Positions 15,675 to 24,497 of a stretch of DNA of 64,000 nt are shown piece by piece. The stretch's first letter is position 1. Every line of letters begins with the position of its first letter. The stretch comes from Zhihengliuella salsuginis. Lineage in GTDB: Bacteria > Actinomycetota > Actinomycetes > Actinomycetales > Micrococcaceae. The DNA lies in the NCBI RefSeq assembly GCF_014651715.1, contig NZ_BMXK01000001.1:310001-374000 (forward strand), in the 5' to 3' direction. The position numbers were made by a program, and so were the translations under genes. The notes below the pieces were generated by a model. It saw only the letters and a list, made by a program, of their open reading frames with translations, made no database searches and was not told where the DNA came from.

Positions 15675-17711
15675 ATGACCAACGAAACTGTCGAATCGCT
15701 GATCGCCCGCTCCAACCGGCTGGGCGCCGACAAGCGCAATACCAACTACGCCGGCGGCAACACGTCCGCCAAGGGAACCGAACAGGACCCGGTGACGGGG
15801 GAGAACGTGGAGCTGCTGTGGGTCAAGGGCTCCGGCGGCGACCTCGGCACCCTGCAGGAGAAGGGGCTGGCCGTGCTGCGGCTGGACCGGATGCGCGCGC
15901 TGGTGGACGTCTACCCGGGGCTGGAGCGCGAGGACGAGATGGTGGCGGCGTTCGACTACTGCCTGCACGGCAAGGGTGGTGCGGCGCCGTCGATCGACAC
16001 GGCCATGCACGGCCTGGTTGACGCTGCGCACGTGGATCACCTGCACCCGGACTCGGGCATCGCGATCGCCACCGCCGTGGACGGCGAGAAACTGACCGCC
16101 GAGATCTTCGGTGACCAGGTGGTGTGGGTGCCGTGGCGCCGCCCGGGCTTCCAGCTGGGCCTGGACATCGCGGAGATCAAGAAGGCTAACCCGCAGGCGA
16201 TCGGCTGCATCCTGGGTGGCCACGGCATCACCGCGTGGGGTGAGACGGCCGAGGAGTCCGAGGCGAACTCGCTGCACATCATCCGTACCGCGGAGCAGTA
16301 CATCGCGCAAAACGGCCGCAAGGACCCGTTTGGTGCCGCGAAGGCCGGCTTCGGTGCGCTGAGCGAGTCCGAGCGCCGCGCCAAGGCCGCCGCGCTGGCC
16401 CCGGTGATTCGCGGATTGGCCTCTACTGATAAGCCGCAGGTCGGCCACTTCACCGACTCGGAAGAGGTGCTCGAGTTCCTGGGCTCGGAGCGCCTGGAGG
16501 AGCTCGCCGCGTTGGGCACCAGCTGCCCGGATCACTTCCTGCGCACCAAGGTGAAGCCGATGGTGCTGGACCTGCCGGCCGACGCTTCGATCGAGGACGC
16601 CAAGGCCCGCCTGGCCGAGCTGCACGCCGCGTACCGCGAGGATTACGCGGCCTATTACAACCGCTACGCGGACGCCGAGTCGCCGGCCATGCGCGGCGCG
16701 GACCCGGCGATCGTGCTGGTGCCCGGCGTCGGCATGTTCAGCTTCGGCAAGGACAAGCAGACCGCCCGCGTGGCCGGTGAGTTCTACGTGAACGCCATCA
16801 ACGTGATGCGCGGCGCCGAGGCGATCTCCACGTACGCCCCGATCGACGAGTCGGAGAAGTTCCGCATCGAGTACTGGGCGTTGGAGGAGGCCAAGCTGGC
16901 CCGCATGCCGAAGCCGAAGCCGCTGGCCACGCGCATCGCGCTGGTCACCGGTGCCGCGTCCGGCATCGGCAAGGCCATCGCCGAGCGGCTCGCCGCCGAG
17001 GGTGCCTGCGTGGTCATCGCCGACCTAGACCTAGAGAAGGCTCAGGCCGTCGCCGCCGAGATCGGCAGCACCGACGTCGCCGTGGGCGTCCGTGCGGACG
17101 TCACCAACGAGGACGAGGTCGAGGCCGCGGTCAACGAGGCCGTTCTGGCCTTCGGCGGCCTGGATCTGGTGGTCAACAACGCCGGCCTCTCCCTCTCCAA
17201 GGCGCTGCTGGAAACCTCCGTGAAGGACTGGGACCTGCAGCACAACGTCATGGCCAAGGGCTCCTTCCTGGTCTCCCGCGCGGCCGCCCGCGTGCTGATC
17301 GACCAGCAGATGGGCGGCGACGTCGTCTACATCTCCTCCAAGAACTCCGTGTTTGCCGGCCCCAACAACATCGCCTACTCCGCCACCAAGGCCGACCAGG
17401 CACACCAGGTGCGCCTGCTGGCCGCCGAGCTCGGCGAGCACGGCGTCAAGGTCAACGGCATCAACCCCGACGGCGTCGTCCGCGGCTCCGGCATCTTCGC
17501 CGGCGGCTGGGGCGCCAAGCGCGCCGCCGTGTACGGCGTCGAGGAGGAGGACCTGGGCAAGTTCTACGCCCAGCGCACCCTGCTCAAGCGCGAGGTGCTC
17601 CCGGAGAATGTGGCGAACGCGGTGTTCGCGCTCTGCAGCGCGGACCTCTCGCACACCACCGGCCTGCACATCCCCGTCGACGCCGGCGTCGCCGCCGCGT
17701 TCCTGCGCTAA
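15675..17711 (+). CDS. rhaEW: Bifunctional rhamnulose-1-phosphate aldolase / lactaldehyde dehydrogenase
   Basis: A 678-residue fusion. Residues 1 to about 400 form a class II aldolase/adducin domain (NTNYAGGNTSAKG near the start; HVDHLHPDSG near 119 for zinc). From about residue 415 an SDR domain begins, with TGAASGIG (about 424-431), NNAG and AYSATK as the Ser-Tyr-Lys motif. The first half splits rhamnulose 1-phosphate into dihydroxyacetone phosphate and L-lactaldehyde; the second oxidises lactaldehyde to lactate. The same enzyme is known in Bacillus (YuxG) and many actinobacteria. It lies 44 bp after rhaI. Confidence 0.92.
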   Translation: MTNETVESLIARSNRLGADKRNTNYAGGNTSAKGTEQDPVTGENVELLWVKGSGGDLGTLQEKGLAVLRLDRMRALVDVYPGLEREDEMVAAFDYCLHGKGGAAPSIDTAMHGLVDAAHVDHLHPDSGIAIATAVDGEKLTAEIFGDQVVWVPWRRPGFQLGLDIAEIKKANPQAIGCILGGHGITAWGETAEESEANSLHIIRTAEQYIAQNGRKDPFGAAKAGFGALSESERRAKAAALAPVIRGLASTDKPQVGHFTDSEEVLEFLGSERLEELAALGTSCPDHFLRTKVKPMVLDLPADASIEDAKARLAELHAAYREDYAAYYNRYADAESPAMRGADPAIVLVPGVGMFSFGKDKQTARVAGEFYVNAINVMRGAEAISTYAPIDESEKFRIEYWALEEAKLARMPKPKPLATRIALVTGAASGIGKAIAERLAAEGACVVIADLDLEKAQAVAAEIGSTDVAVGVRADVTNEDEVEAAVNEAVLAFGGLDLVVNNAGLSLSKALLETSVKDWDLQHNVMAKGSFLVSRAAARVLIDQQMGGDVVYISSKNSVFAGPNNIAYSATKADQAHQVRLLAAELGEHGVKVNGINPDGVVRGSGIFAGGWGAKRAAVYGVEEEDLGKFYAQRTLLKREVLPENVANAVFALCSADLSHTTGLHIPVDAGVAAAFLR

Positions 17712-17721
17712 GGGGCAGCGC

Positions 17722-19224
17722 GTGAGCACCACGACGCCGACTCCCGTGCCCGGGACCGCGTCACCGTCCGTGATGATCGCCGTGGACATCGGCGCCTCCT
17801 CCGGCCGCGTCATCATCGGCCGCCTGCCCGCCGCGAGCGGGCAGGCGCCAGGCACGCTCGAGATGGAGGTCGTGCACCGTTTCCCGAACGGTGTCACCGA
17901 GATCGACGGTTCCCTGCATTGGGACGCCGAGGCGATCTACGCACAGGTGAAGTCCGGGCTGGAAGCGGCTGCCGCCGTCGTGCGCCAGAGCGGCGAGCGC
18001 GTGGTGTCCATCGGGATCGACACGTGGGCCGTGGACTACGGACTGCTGGACGCGGAGGGCCAGCTGATTGCGCCCCCGCACGCATACCGCGACGCGCGCA
18101 CCGACGCCGTGATTCCGACGGTGCACGGCGCGCTGAGCCCGGAGCGGCTGTACGCGATCGGAGGGCTGCAGTTCCTGCCGTTCAACACCGTGTACCAGCT
18201 GGCGGCCGAGGAGGATCTGGCGGGCAAGCGTGCGCTGATGATCCCGGACCTGCTGGCGTACTGGCTCACGGGGGCCGAACGCACGGAGGAGACCAACGCG
18301 TCGACCACCGCGCTGTTCGACGCCCGTGAGGTCGCTTGGTCGGACGTGGTGTTCGACGCGATCGGCGCTCCGCAGCTCTTCGCGGACCTGATCGCGCCGG
18401 GGGAGACCTACGGTGCCCTGCGGCCCGAGGTGGCAGCGGAAACGGGGCTGGATCCGGCGGTGACCGTGGTTGCCGTCGGGTCGCACGACACGGCCTCGGC
18501 CGTGGCCGCGGTGCCGGCCGGGGATGCCGAGTTCGCGTACGTGTCCTCCGGGACATGGTCGCTGGTCGGGCTCGAGCTGGACGAACCGGTGCTGACCGAG
18601 GCCAGCCGGGCCGCGAACTTCACCAATGAGCGCGGCGTGGACGGGACCATTCGCTACCTGCAGAACGTCGGCGGTCTCTGGCTGCTGCAGGAGTGCACGC
18701 GCACCTGGGCCGAGGAGGGGCGCGGGCGCGAGCTGGCCGATCTTCTGGGTGCTGCTGCCGCGCTGCCGGCCGGCGGGCCGGTGGTCGATGCCAACGCGTC
18801 CGGCTTCATCGCGCCCAACGACATGCCGCAGCGCCTTCGGGCCGCGGTCGAAGCGGGCGGTGGAGAGCTGCCGGCAGCACCCGCCGAGCTCGGTTCCGGT
18901 GTGGACGCCGACCAGGCTGCCACGGTGCGCTGCATCGTCGACAGTCTGGCCGCCGGCTACGCGGCCTCGCTCGCCCAGGCCTCGGAGCTGGCGGGGAAAC
19001 ACCCGGAGGTCATCCACATCGTCGGCGGCGGCTCGCAGAACACGCTGCTGTGCCAGCTGACGGCCGACGCGACCGGGCTGCCCGTAGTGGCCGGGCCGGT
19101 CGAGGCCACGGCGCAGGGCAACCTGCTGGTTCAGGCCCGGGCCGCGGGGCTGATCAAGGGCGGTCTCAACCGGCTACGCGCCGCGATCGCCGTGGACCCG
19201 GTCCGCTACGAGCCGCAGCGGTAG
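17722..19224 (+). CDS. rhaB: Rhamnulokinase
   Basis: A 500-residue FGGY-family sugar kinase that phosphorylates L-rhamnulose with ATP. VDIGASSGRVIIG (about residues 20-32) is the first phosphate loop, VGSHDTASAVAAVP (about 253-266) and SSGTWSLVG (about 276-284) line the sugar and nucleotide sites, and VGGGSQNTLLCQ (about 434-445) binds adenosine. The GTG start has AGGGGC five bases upstream and lies 10 bp after the fusion gene, so the three enzymes form one operon. The first 17 residues are Thr/Pro-rich and dispensable-looking. Confidence 0.93.
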   Translation: MSTTTPTPVPGTASPSVMIAVDIGASSGRVIIGRLPAASGQAPGTLEMEVVHRFPNGVTEIDGSLHWDAEAIYAQVKSGLEAAAAVVRQSGERVVSIGIDTWAVDYGLLDAEGQLIAPPHAYRDARTDAVIPTVHGALSPERLYAIGGLQFLPFNTVYQLAAEEDLAGKRALMIPDLLAYWLTGAERTEETNASTTALFDAREVAWSDVVFDAIGAPQLFADLIAPGETYGALRPEVAAETGLDPAVTVVAVGSHDTASAVAAVPAGDAEFAYVSSGTWSLVGLELDEPVLTEASRAANFTNERGVDGTIRYLQNVGGLWLLQECTRTWAEEGRGRELADLLGAAAALPAGGPVVDANASGFIAPNDMPQRLRAAVEAGGGELPAAPAELGSGVDADQAATVRCIVDSLAAGYAASLAQASELAGKHPEVIHIVGGGSQNTLLCQLTADATGLPVVAGPVEATAQGNLLVQARAAGLIKGGLNRLRAAIAVDPVRYEPQR

Positions 19225-19247
19225 CCGGGCCTGGCCGGAAGTTCCAG

Positions 19248-19320
19248 CAACCCGTTTTCAAGCGTCATGGCGTTGTCATCCCGCGGATCTGCGTTCTGCG
19301 ATCACGCTGAAAACGGGTTG
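19248..19320. repeat. Inverted repeat A beside DUF559-type gene
   Basis: CAACCCGTTTTCA (19248-19260) is perfectly repeated in reverse as TGAAAACGGGTTG (19308-19320) with 47 bases between; the arms extend inward by AGCG/CGCT with one bulge. It lies between the convergent rhaB and DUF559-type genes and may terminate both. The ACCCGTT core also occurs in the inverted repeat on the other side of that gene. Confidence 0.7.
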
Positions 19321-19328
19321 TTGGTCAC

Positions 19329-20168
19329 TCAGTTGTTCCGCAGCAGCCACCTGAAGCGCTCGAAGGCGCTGGTGATGCTGGTTCTCACGTACTCGGGAGC
19401 CTTCCAGACCTGCTCGGCGCGGAAGTGCAGGCTGACGTAGCCGTCTTTCAGGCTGGCAGCGTCCCGGTCCATGTCCCGCCGCCATTGCTCCCGATTGCCG
19501 TGCCACTGCCAGCCGTCGGTCTCGATGATGAGGAATCCCTCGACGAGGAAATCGACGCGGCCGACGCCCGGAATCAGTCTTTGGGTCTCATAGCGCAGTC
19601 CCATACTGTCCAGCACTCTGCGCAGGTGGACCTCGAGGATCGACCCCGCGTCGCCTCGGACTTCTTTCAGCGCGGACAGCGCGCCGGCGCCGTGGCGATG
19701 GCCGAGCAGGGCATGGACAGCTGACACGGACAGGCTGTGCAGCACGACTGCGGATTCGACCAGTGCTACTGAATCATTCGGTGGTAGGCAGGCGAGCGCG
19801 TGGGCGCAGACCTCCGCCAGGGGAAGTAGCGGATCGGCGGCCAGTGGCCGGTCGCCGAATCTGCGGTGCCTGATGATGCCCGAGGCCGATCGGCCTGGTC
19901 GACCTCCAGTGAAGGACAGGTGGAGGGCGGACGGTGTGTTTCTCAGCCAGAGCCCGAAATGCTCGGCGGCCGAGGCGCACGTCAGTGCGCCGCCGAGTGA
20001 TGCTGCCGTGCGCAGCGCCGGTGTCGCCTCGCGGTGCACGACGATTCCTCGGCGAACCAGCAGGTGCTCGGCAGCGAGGCGGCGGTATTGCGCGATCGTG
20101 AATCCGGCGGCAAGAAACGACCGGCGGTAGACCACGCCTGGGGTGGTCAGGTACATGTCTGGGTCCAT
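19329..20168 (-). CDS. DUF559 / Vsr-like endonuclease-fold protein
   Basis: A 279-residue protein. The N-terminus (LAAGFTIAQYRRLAAEHLLVRRG) resembles the winged-helix of AbiEi-type antitoxins. The C-terminal part (GRVDFLVEGFLIIETDGWQWHG, about residues 209-230) carries the D-x(n)-E-x-D pattern of Vsr-like DUF559 nuclease folds, followed by a basic RRDMDRDA stretch. Such solitary genes are common in actinobacteria and of unknown role. It is a single gene on the minus strand bracketed by two long inverted repeats that share ACCCGTT. Confidence 0.75.
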   Translation of the reverse strand: MDPDMYLTTPGVVYRRSFLAAGFTIAQYRRLAAEHLLVRRGIVVHREATPALRTAASLGGALTCASAAEHFGLWLRNTPSALHLSFTGGRPGRSASGIIRHRRFGDRPLAADPLLPLAEVCAHALACLPPNDSVALVESAVVLHSLSVSAVHALLGHRHGAGALSALKEVRGDAGSILEVHLRRVLDSMGLRYETQRLIPGVGRVDFLVEGFLIIETDGWQWHGNREQWRRDMDRDAASLKDGYVSLHFRAEQVWKAPEYVRTSITSAFERFRWLLRNN

Positions 20169-20254
20169 GCGGCCAGCTTCGCCCGCTCACGGGCGACGCG
20201 GGACCGGAAGTCCCGCGTTTGTGGAGTGCCGCGCTCGGGTACGCCGTTGTGGAG

Positions 20255-20339
20255 GACGAGTGACCCGTTCTGCCCACAGCGGCGCCGGTTGGAGTCGCGC
20301 GATGCCGCTAGAAATACGGTTGGAAACGGGTCACTCGTC
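20255..20339. repeat. Inverted repeat B upstream of DUF559-type gene
   Basis: GACGAGTGACCCGTT (20255-20269) is perfectly repeated in reverse as AACGGGTCACTCGTC (20325-20339) across 55 bases. With repeat A it brackets the DUF559-type gene; both share the ACCCGTT/AACGGGT core. The 219-bp space 20169-20387 holds no gene. Confidence 0.7.
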
Positions 20340-20387
20340 GATGGGCGCGGCTGCCGCAGGGGTGGTGGCTCTGTGCTGAGCTACCCT

Positions 20388-20984
20388 TCAGGCCGCAGGC
20401 TGCCACGGCTTCAGCCAAGGAGTCTCCTCCATACCGTCGGCGGCGGCCATGAGCTCGAACCACGTGGCCCCGTCGATGCTCTCGCGGACGATGTCCGCGT
20501 GGCCGGCGTGCCGGGACAGCTCCTCGATCAGGTGGCCGAGCACCCAGCGGCCCGACCACGCCTCGATGTCGCTGGGGAACCACGGCGCGTTCCGGGGCAC
20601 GGGCACGGGCGCCTCCAGGTCCGCCACGGCCACGACGGACTCCGTGATCCGCTCCTGCTCGTCGAGCCCCGCCAGCAGGGCGCCGAGGGTGTCCGCGTCG
20701 TCCATCCGGTACTGGTTCGCGTAGGAGGCGACGGACTCCTCGAAGGGAACCGAGTCTGCCGCCGGGTAGTCGGGCGCGGCGGCGATCCGCTCGACCCAGC
20801 TGCCTTCGCAGGCGGTGACGTGCTTGATGAGGGCGCCGACAGAGAGGGCCGAGGCAGTCGGCGTGAGGCGGGCCTGTTCGTCGGACAGGCCGTGGGCGAT
20901 GGTGCGGAAGTTCTGGCGCTGCTGGGACAGGAAGGCGAGCAGGGAGGACTTCTCGTCGGCGACGGGGCCGGGCATGGCGGGCAT
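20388..20984 (-). CDS. DinB-family protein
   Basis: A 198-residue four-helix DinB-like protein. The three His metal ligands typical of the fold are visible: His in ALIKHVTACE, and two in GHLIEELSRHAGHADIVRE. DinB proteins include metal-dependent thiol transferases, but most are uncharacterised. ATG 20982-20984 has AAAGGA six bases upstream. It follows another DinB gene by 22 bp on the same strand, so the pair is probably co-transcribed. Confidence 0.85.
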   Translation of the reverse strand: MPAMPGPVADEKSSLLAFLSQQRQNFRTIAHGLSDEQARLTPTASALSVGALIKHVTACEGSWVERIAAAPDYPAADSVPFEESVASYANQYRMDDADTLGALLAGLDEQERITESVVAVADLEAPVPVPRNAPWFPSDIEAWSGRWVLGHLIEELSRHAGHADIVRESIDGATWFELMAAADGMEETPWLKPWQPAA

Positions 20985-21006
20985 GGTGGTTCCTTTCGTG
21001 GCGGAT

Positions 21007-21609
21007 TCAGCTGGTCCGGTGGGCGTAGAGGTCGCGCAGCAGCGCGATCTCGGCTCCATGGTGGATGACTTCGCGGTTGATGTGCAGGACCAGGTCGGCG
21101 AGCGGGCTCTGTGCATACGGCCCCTCGGCCGGTCCGCACGGGCGGAACAGATTGTCCTCGCCGAGCCCGCGCACGCCGGCGGTCCACTGCTCGTAGACCG
21201 TGTCGATCTGTTCCAGGGCGCCGGCGGCGGTGCCCGCGTAGTCGTGGGTCGGATAGTCGATGGGTGGGCCGCCGAAGTGACTGGCGTTCCGCGCCCCGAG
21301 CACGCCGACGATCAGGTGCCCGAGCCGCCACGCGATGGTGGTGACGGGCGGCGGGGTCGGCTCCGGGAACGCGAAGTCGATGGCGAAATCGCCTGTTCCA
21401 GCGGTGACCGCGCCGTCGAAGGGTGGCCCGCTCTCGCCGCGCGGGCGGACGTTCCAGCAGTCCGGCACGGGCTCCCAGCGGTACTCGTGGTCGCTCAGGC
21501 CGTCGAGCCGGGGGCGCAGCGCGGCTCGCCAGTGGAAGTCGAGCTGCTCGACGAGCCGCTCGTTCCAGCCCCGGTCCGCCGTTTCCTGGGGTTCCTCGTT
21601 CTGTGTCAT
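21007..21609 (-). CDS. DinB-superfamily protein
   Basis: A 200-residue DinB-fold protein (LVEQLDFHWRAALRPRLDGL near the N-terminus; TIAWRLGHLIVGVLGARN and VLHINREVIHHGAEIALLRD for His ligands). It is the first gene of a two-DinB unit and is divergent from the WYL regulator, with a GAGGACAG palindrome between them, so it is likely controlled by that regulator. Substrate unknown. Confidence 0.85.
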   Translation of the reverse strand: MTQNEEPQETADRGWNERLVEQLDFHWRAALRPRLDGLSDHEYRWEPVPDCWNVRPRGESGPPFDGAVTAGTGDFAIDFAFPEPTPPPVTTIAWRLGHLIVGVLGARNASHFGGPPIDYPTHDYAGTAAGALEQIDTVYEQWTAGVRGLGEDNLFRPCGPAEGPYAQSPLADLVLHINREVIHHGAEIALLRDLYAHRTS

Positions 21610-21630
21610 GACTCCACTCTGACGCGAATG

Positions 21631-21649
21631 GAGGACAGAATCTGTCCTC
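21631..21649. promoter_or_regulatory. Palindrome between DinB and WYL-regulator genes
   Basis: GAGGACAG, AAT, CTGTCCTC is a perfect 8-bp inverted repeat with a 3-bp centre in the 61-bp space between the divergent genes. Spacing and symmetry suit a dimeric repressor, most simply the WYL protein controlling itself and the DinB pair. Confidence 0.6.
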
Positions 21650-21670
21650 TACTTCTGGCATGCTGTGGAC

Positions 21671-22672
21671 ATGGCCGAAACGTTGCAGCGCGTCCTGCGC
21701 CTGCTCAATCTCCTGCAGTCCCGCCCCGTCTGGACGGGGACGGAGCTCGCGTCCGAGCTGGGCGTCACGACGCGGTCCGTCCGCCGCGACGTCCAGCGCC
21801 TGCGGGAACTCGGCTACCCGGTCAGCGCCGAACAGGGCGTGGGCGGCGGCTACATGCTCGAGGCCGGCCGCGCCCTGCCGCCGTTGCTGCTCGACGACGA
21901 CGAGGCCATCGCGGTCGCCGTCGGCCTGCGCCTGGCGACGGGAGGCGGTGTCGAGGGCGTGGGGGAGGCCGCCGTCCGCGCGCTGGCCAAGCTCGACCAG
22001 GTCCTGCCCTCGCGACTGCGCGGCTCCGTTGACGCCGTGGTGCAGTCGACGGTCTCGCTGGACGGCGCCCGTGATGCCGCCGAGACCGTCTCCTCCGAGA
22101 CCCTGGTGGAGGTCGCGCGGGCGATCCGGACGCCTGAGCGGATCGTGTTCGCCTACGAGAAGGCGTACGGAGTGAAGTCCGACCTCGCGGAGCGGCGCGC
22201 AGAGCCGTACCGTCTCGTCTCTGCCGGCCGCCGGTGGTACCTCATGGCGTACGACGTCGATCGCGAGGACTGGCGCACGTTCCGTCTGGACCGCATGGGG
22301 CCGGTCCGTCGGACGGGGTGGCGATTCGCGGCGCGCGACGCACCCGATCCGGTCGAATTCGTAGGCGAGGCCATCGCGCAGCGGCCCTACCCCGCGGTGA
22401 CACGGATCCGGATCGAGGCGCCGGCCGAGACGGTCCGGGCGCAGGTGCCGGCGGCGGCCGCCACGGTCGAGCCCGACGGGCCGGACGCCTGCGTGCTCGC
22501 GGCCGGGGCGTCGTCGTCCGACTTCGTGGCCTTCCACGTCGCGCGGCTGGGCTATCCCGCGCGCATACTGGAACCGGAGGACGCGGGGGCGGGCCTGCAG
22601 CGCCTGGGCCAGCGGTTGCTGGACATGGCAGACGGCGTGGACGCGAAAAGCCCCGGCCCCGACCAGCCTTGA
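21671..22672 (+). CDS. HTH/WYL-domain transcriptional regulator
   Basis: A 333-residue regulator: N-terminal DeoR/HTH_11 winged helix (TGTELASELGVTTRSVRRDV, about residues 23-42), central WYL domain (RRWYLMAYDVDREDWRTFRL, about 187-206) and a C-terminal WCX extension. WYL domains sense small ligands or nucleic acids. ATG 21671 is reported; GTG 21665 in frame is an alternative. It is divergent from two DinB genes across a 19-bp palindrome. This arrangement (WYL regulator plus DinB) is frequent in actinobacteria. Confidence 0.88.
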   Translation: MAETLQRVLRLLNLLQSRPVWTGTELASELGVTTRSVRRDVQRLRELGYPVSAEQGVGGGYMLEAGRALPPLLLDDDEAIAVAVGLRLATGGGVEGVGEAAVRALAKLDQVLPSRLRGSVDAVVQSTVSLDGARDAAETVSSETLVEVARAIRTPERIVFAYEKAYGVKSDLAERRAEPYRLVSAGRRWYLMAYDVDREDWRTFRLDRMGPVRRTGWRFAARDAPDPVEFVGEAIAQRPYPAVTRIRIEAPAETVRAQVPAAAATVEPDGPDACVLAAGASSSDFVAFHVARLGYPARILEPEDAGAGLQRLGQRLLDMADGVDAKSPGPDQP

Positions 22673-22704
22673 GGGGAATGGGGTGCTGGTCGGGACCGGG
22701 GCTT
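22648..22704. terminator. Bidirectional terminator, WYL gene / MFS gene
   Basis: A 20-base arm (22648-22667) is complementary, except one central base, to 22685-22704 around a 17-base loop. The stem begins and ends with AA/TT so it gives a short U-run in both directions. It overlaps the last codons of the WYL gene. Confidence 0.85.
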
Positions 22705-22716
22705 CGCCCCGCCGGT

Positions 22717-24048
22717 CTACTTGCTGCCGGCGGCGGCCTTGGTGTCGGCGTCGCCGTCGAGGCTTTCGCCCGGGGCGGCCCCGTAGCGCTCGGCCTCGAT
22801 CTCCTGCAGCGAGCGGCCGCTGGTGTTCGGGGCGCCGATCCAGCCGATGATCATGGCGGCCACGAGCAGGCCGATCATGATGACGCCCACGAACGCGACG
22901 CCGTGCTCGGCCAGCATGGTCGGGAACCAGTAGCTGAGCACGCCGACCAGGATGCGGGCGACGAAGAAGAGCAGGCCCTGGGCGCTGGCCCGGTACTTGG
23001 TCGCGAACATCTCGGCCGCCCACAGGGCGTAGAACGCCTGCGCGCCGATGCCGGCGGAGACGCCCCACAGCACGGCGAAGAGGATCAGCATCGGTGTGGT
23101 GATGTTCGCGAAGACCAGCAGGACCCAGGCGGCGATGCCGAGGATCGCGCCGAGCACGTACAGTTTGCGGCGGTCCACCCGGTCGCCGTACTTCATGAAG
23201 CCGAAGTAGGTGGCGGCCACCGTGCACGTCCACAGCAGGACTTGGAGCAGGTTCTGGTTGGTCGCGGACTCGACGCCCGCGGACTCGTAGACGCGCGGCA
23301 TGAAGATGCCCATCTGGCCGGCGACCAGGTTCCAGAGCGCGTAGACGCCGGTGAGGAACAGCAGGGCCTTGACGTTGCCCTTGTTCAGCAGCAGCTCGCG
23401 GTAGTTGCGGCGCTTGATGCCGGTCGAGGCCTCGGAGGCGAGGCGTTCGGCGTTCGACTTCTTCCACGTGTCGGATTCGCCGAGACCCCGGCGGACCCAC
23501 CAGGTGACGAAGGCGACGACGAAGAGGTGCGCGAAGATGATGCGCGATCCCAGCAGGCCCAGCGGCACCACGAGCGTCGCGAAGAGGAAGACGAGCGCCG
23601 GGCCGAGCGACCAGGCCAGCTGCGCCGAGCCCACGTGCTTGGCGCGGTCGGTGGCGGGGGCCTCCTCGGCGATGTAGGTCCAGGCGACGGGCACGCCCGC
23701 GCCGACGGCGATGCCGGTGAGCACGACGCCGGTCAGCAGCATCGCCGGGTGCGTGGCGAAGACGACCAGCAGCGTGCCGAGCATGTAGACGACGAGGTCG
23801 TACGTGTAGATGAATTTGCGGCCGAACCGGTCGCCGGCCCAGCCGCCGAGCAGGGCGCCGATGGCGGCGCCGAACGCGTTGGCGCTGACCGCGGCGACGA
23901 GCCCGATCACCAGGTTGGAGAAGCCGAAGTACTCCTGCCAGAACGCGAGCGAGGTGGCCAGGGCGATGATCGAGCCGGCCTCGATGTAGTTGGACATGGC
24001 GACGGCGATCGTCGCCTTCCAGCCGGTGACCTTGGGTTTGGTGGACAT
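22717..24048 (-). CDS. MFS sugar transporter, probable L-rhamnose importer
   Basis: A 443-residue, 12-segment major facilitator (GGWAGDRFGRK at loop 2, about residues 69-79; a similar D-RK motif at the second half's loop, DRVDRRK). ATG 24046-24048 has AAAGGA six bases upstream. It lies 60 bp after the rhamnose mutarotase gene and shares its operator, so L-rhamnose is the most likely substrate; no other rhamnose transporter occurs here. The C-terminal 30 residues are hydrophilic and acidic. Confidence 0.82.
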   Translation of the reverse strand: MSTKPKVTGWKATIAVAMSNYIEAGSIIALATSLAFWQEYFGFSNLVIGLVAAVSANAFGAAIGALLGGWAGDRFGRKFIYTYDLVVYMLGTLLVVFATHPAMLLTGVVLTGIAVGAGVPVAWTYIAEEAPATDRAKHVGSAQLAWSLGPALVFLFATLVVPLGLLGSRIIFAHLFVVAFVTWWVRRGLGESDTWKKSNAERLASEASTGIKRRNYRELLLNKGNVKALLFLTGVYALWNLVAGQMGIFMPRVYESAGVESATNQNLLQVLLWTCTVAATYFGFMKYGDRVDRRKLYVLGAILGIAAWVLLVFANITTPMLILFAVLWGVSAGIGAQAFYALWAAEMFATKYRASAQGLLFFVARILVGVLSYWFPTMLAEHGVAFVGVIMIGLLVAAMIIGWIGAPNTSGRSLQEIEAERYGAAPGESLDGDADTKAAAGSK

Positions 24049-24108
24049 CAAAATTCCTTTGGAGAGATTTTCGCGTGCGCCGGCCGCGTCGTCGCGGCGG
24101 CGGAAGGG

Positions 24109-24474
24109 TCAGGCGAGGCGGAAGTAGGGCAGGAGCGCCTCCTGGACGCTGCCCTCCACGAAGTACTGCGCCATCTCGGCCTGCCAGGCGGAGTTGACGG
24201 GGTCGGCGCCCATGGCCGCCTGCGCGGCGTCGACGTCGTCCGCTTCGAAGTAGCCGACCACCAGGCCGTCCTCCTCGCGCAGGAAGAGCGTGTAGTTGCG
24301 CCAGCCGTGGCGGCTGAGGGCTTCGAGCATCTCCGGCCAGACCCGCTGGTGGACCTCGACGTACTCGGCGAGGCGTTCGGGCTTGACGTGCAGCAGGAAG
24401 GCGGCGCGCGTGGACGTGACGTCCGCTCCCAGCTGGACCAGGCCGGCGATGCCGCTCGTGGCGTCCGCACCCAT
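24109..24474 (-). CDS. rhaM: L-rhamnose mutarotase
   Basis: A 121-residue dimeric alpha/beta-barrel mutarotase (RhaM/RhaU) that interconverts the alpha and beta anomers of L-rhamnose for the isomerase. Family features are clear: FLLHVKPERLAEYVEVHQRV with the catalytic His, NYTLFLREEDGLVVGYFE, and MAQYFVEGS near the end. About 15 residues precede the usual start. AAGGAG sits just upstream of the ATG. First gene of a two-gene unit with the MFS transporter, under the same operator type as rhaI. Confidence 0.92.
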   Translation of the reverse strand: MGADATSGIAGLVQLGADVTSTRAAFLLHVKPERLAEYVEVHQRVWPEMLEALSRHGWRNYTLFLREEDGLVVGYFEADDVDAAQAAMGADPVNSAWQAEMAQYFVEGSVQEALLPYFRLA

Positions 24475-24497
24475 TTTGAACTCCTTCGATCAAATGG

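Noticed and set aside
14523-17711. A 1062-codon frame that would fuse rhaI sequence to the aldolase-dehydrogenase
   Set aside because: Its first 380 codons are rhaI read in the wrong frame; the aldolase has its own ATG at 15675.
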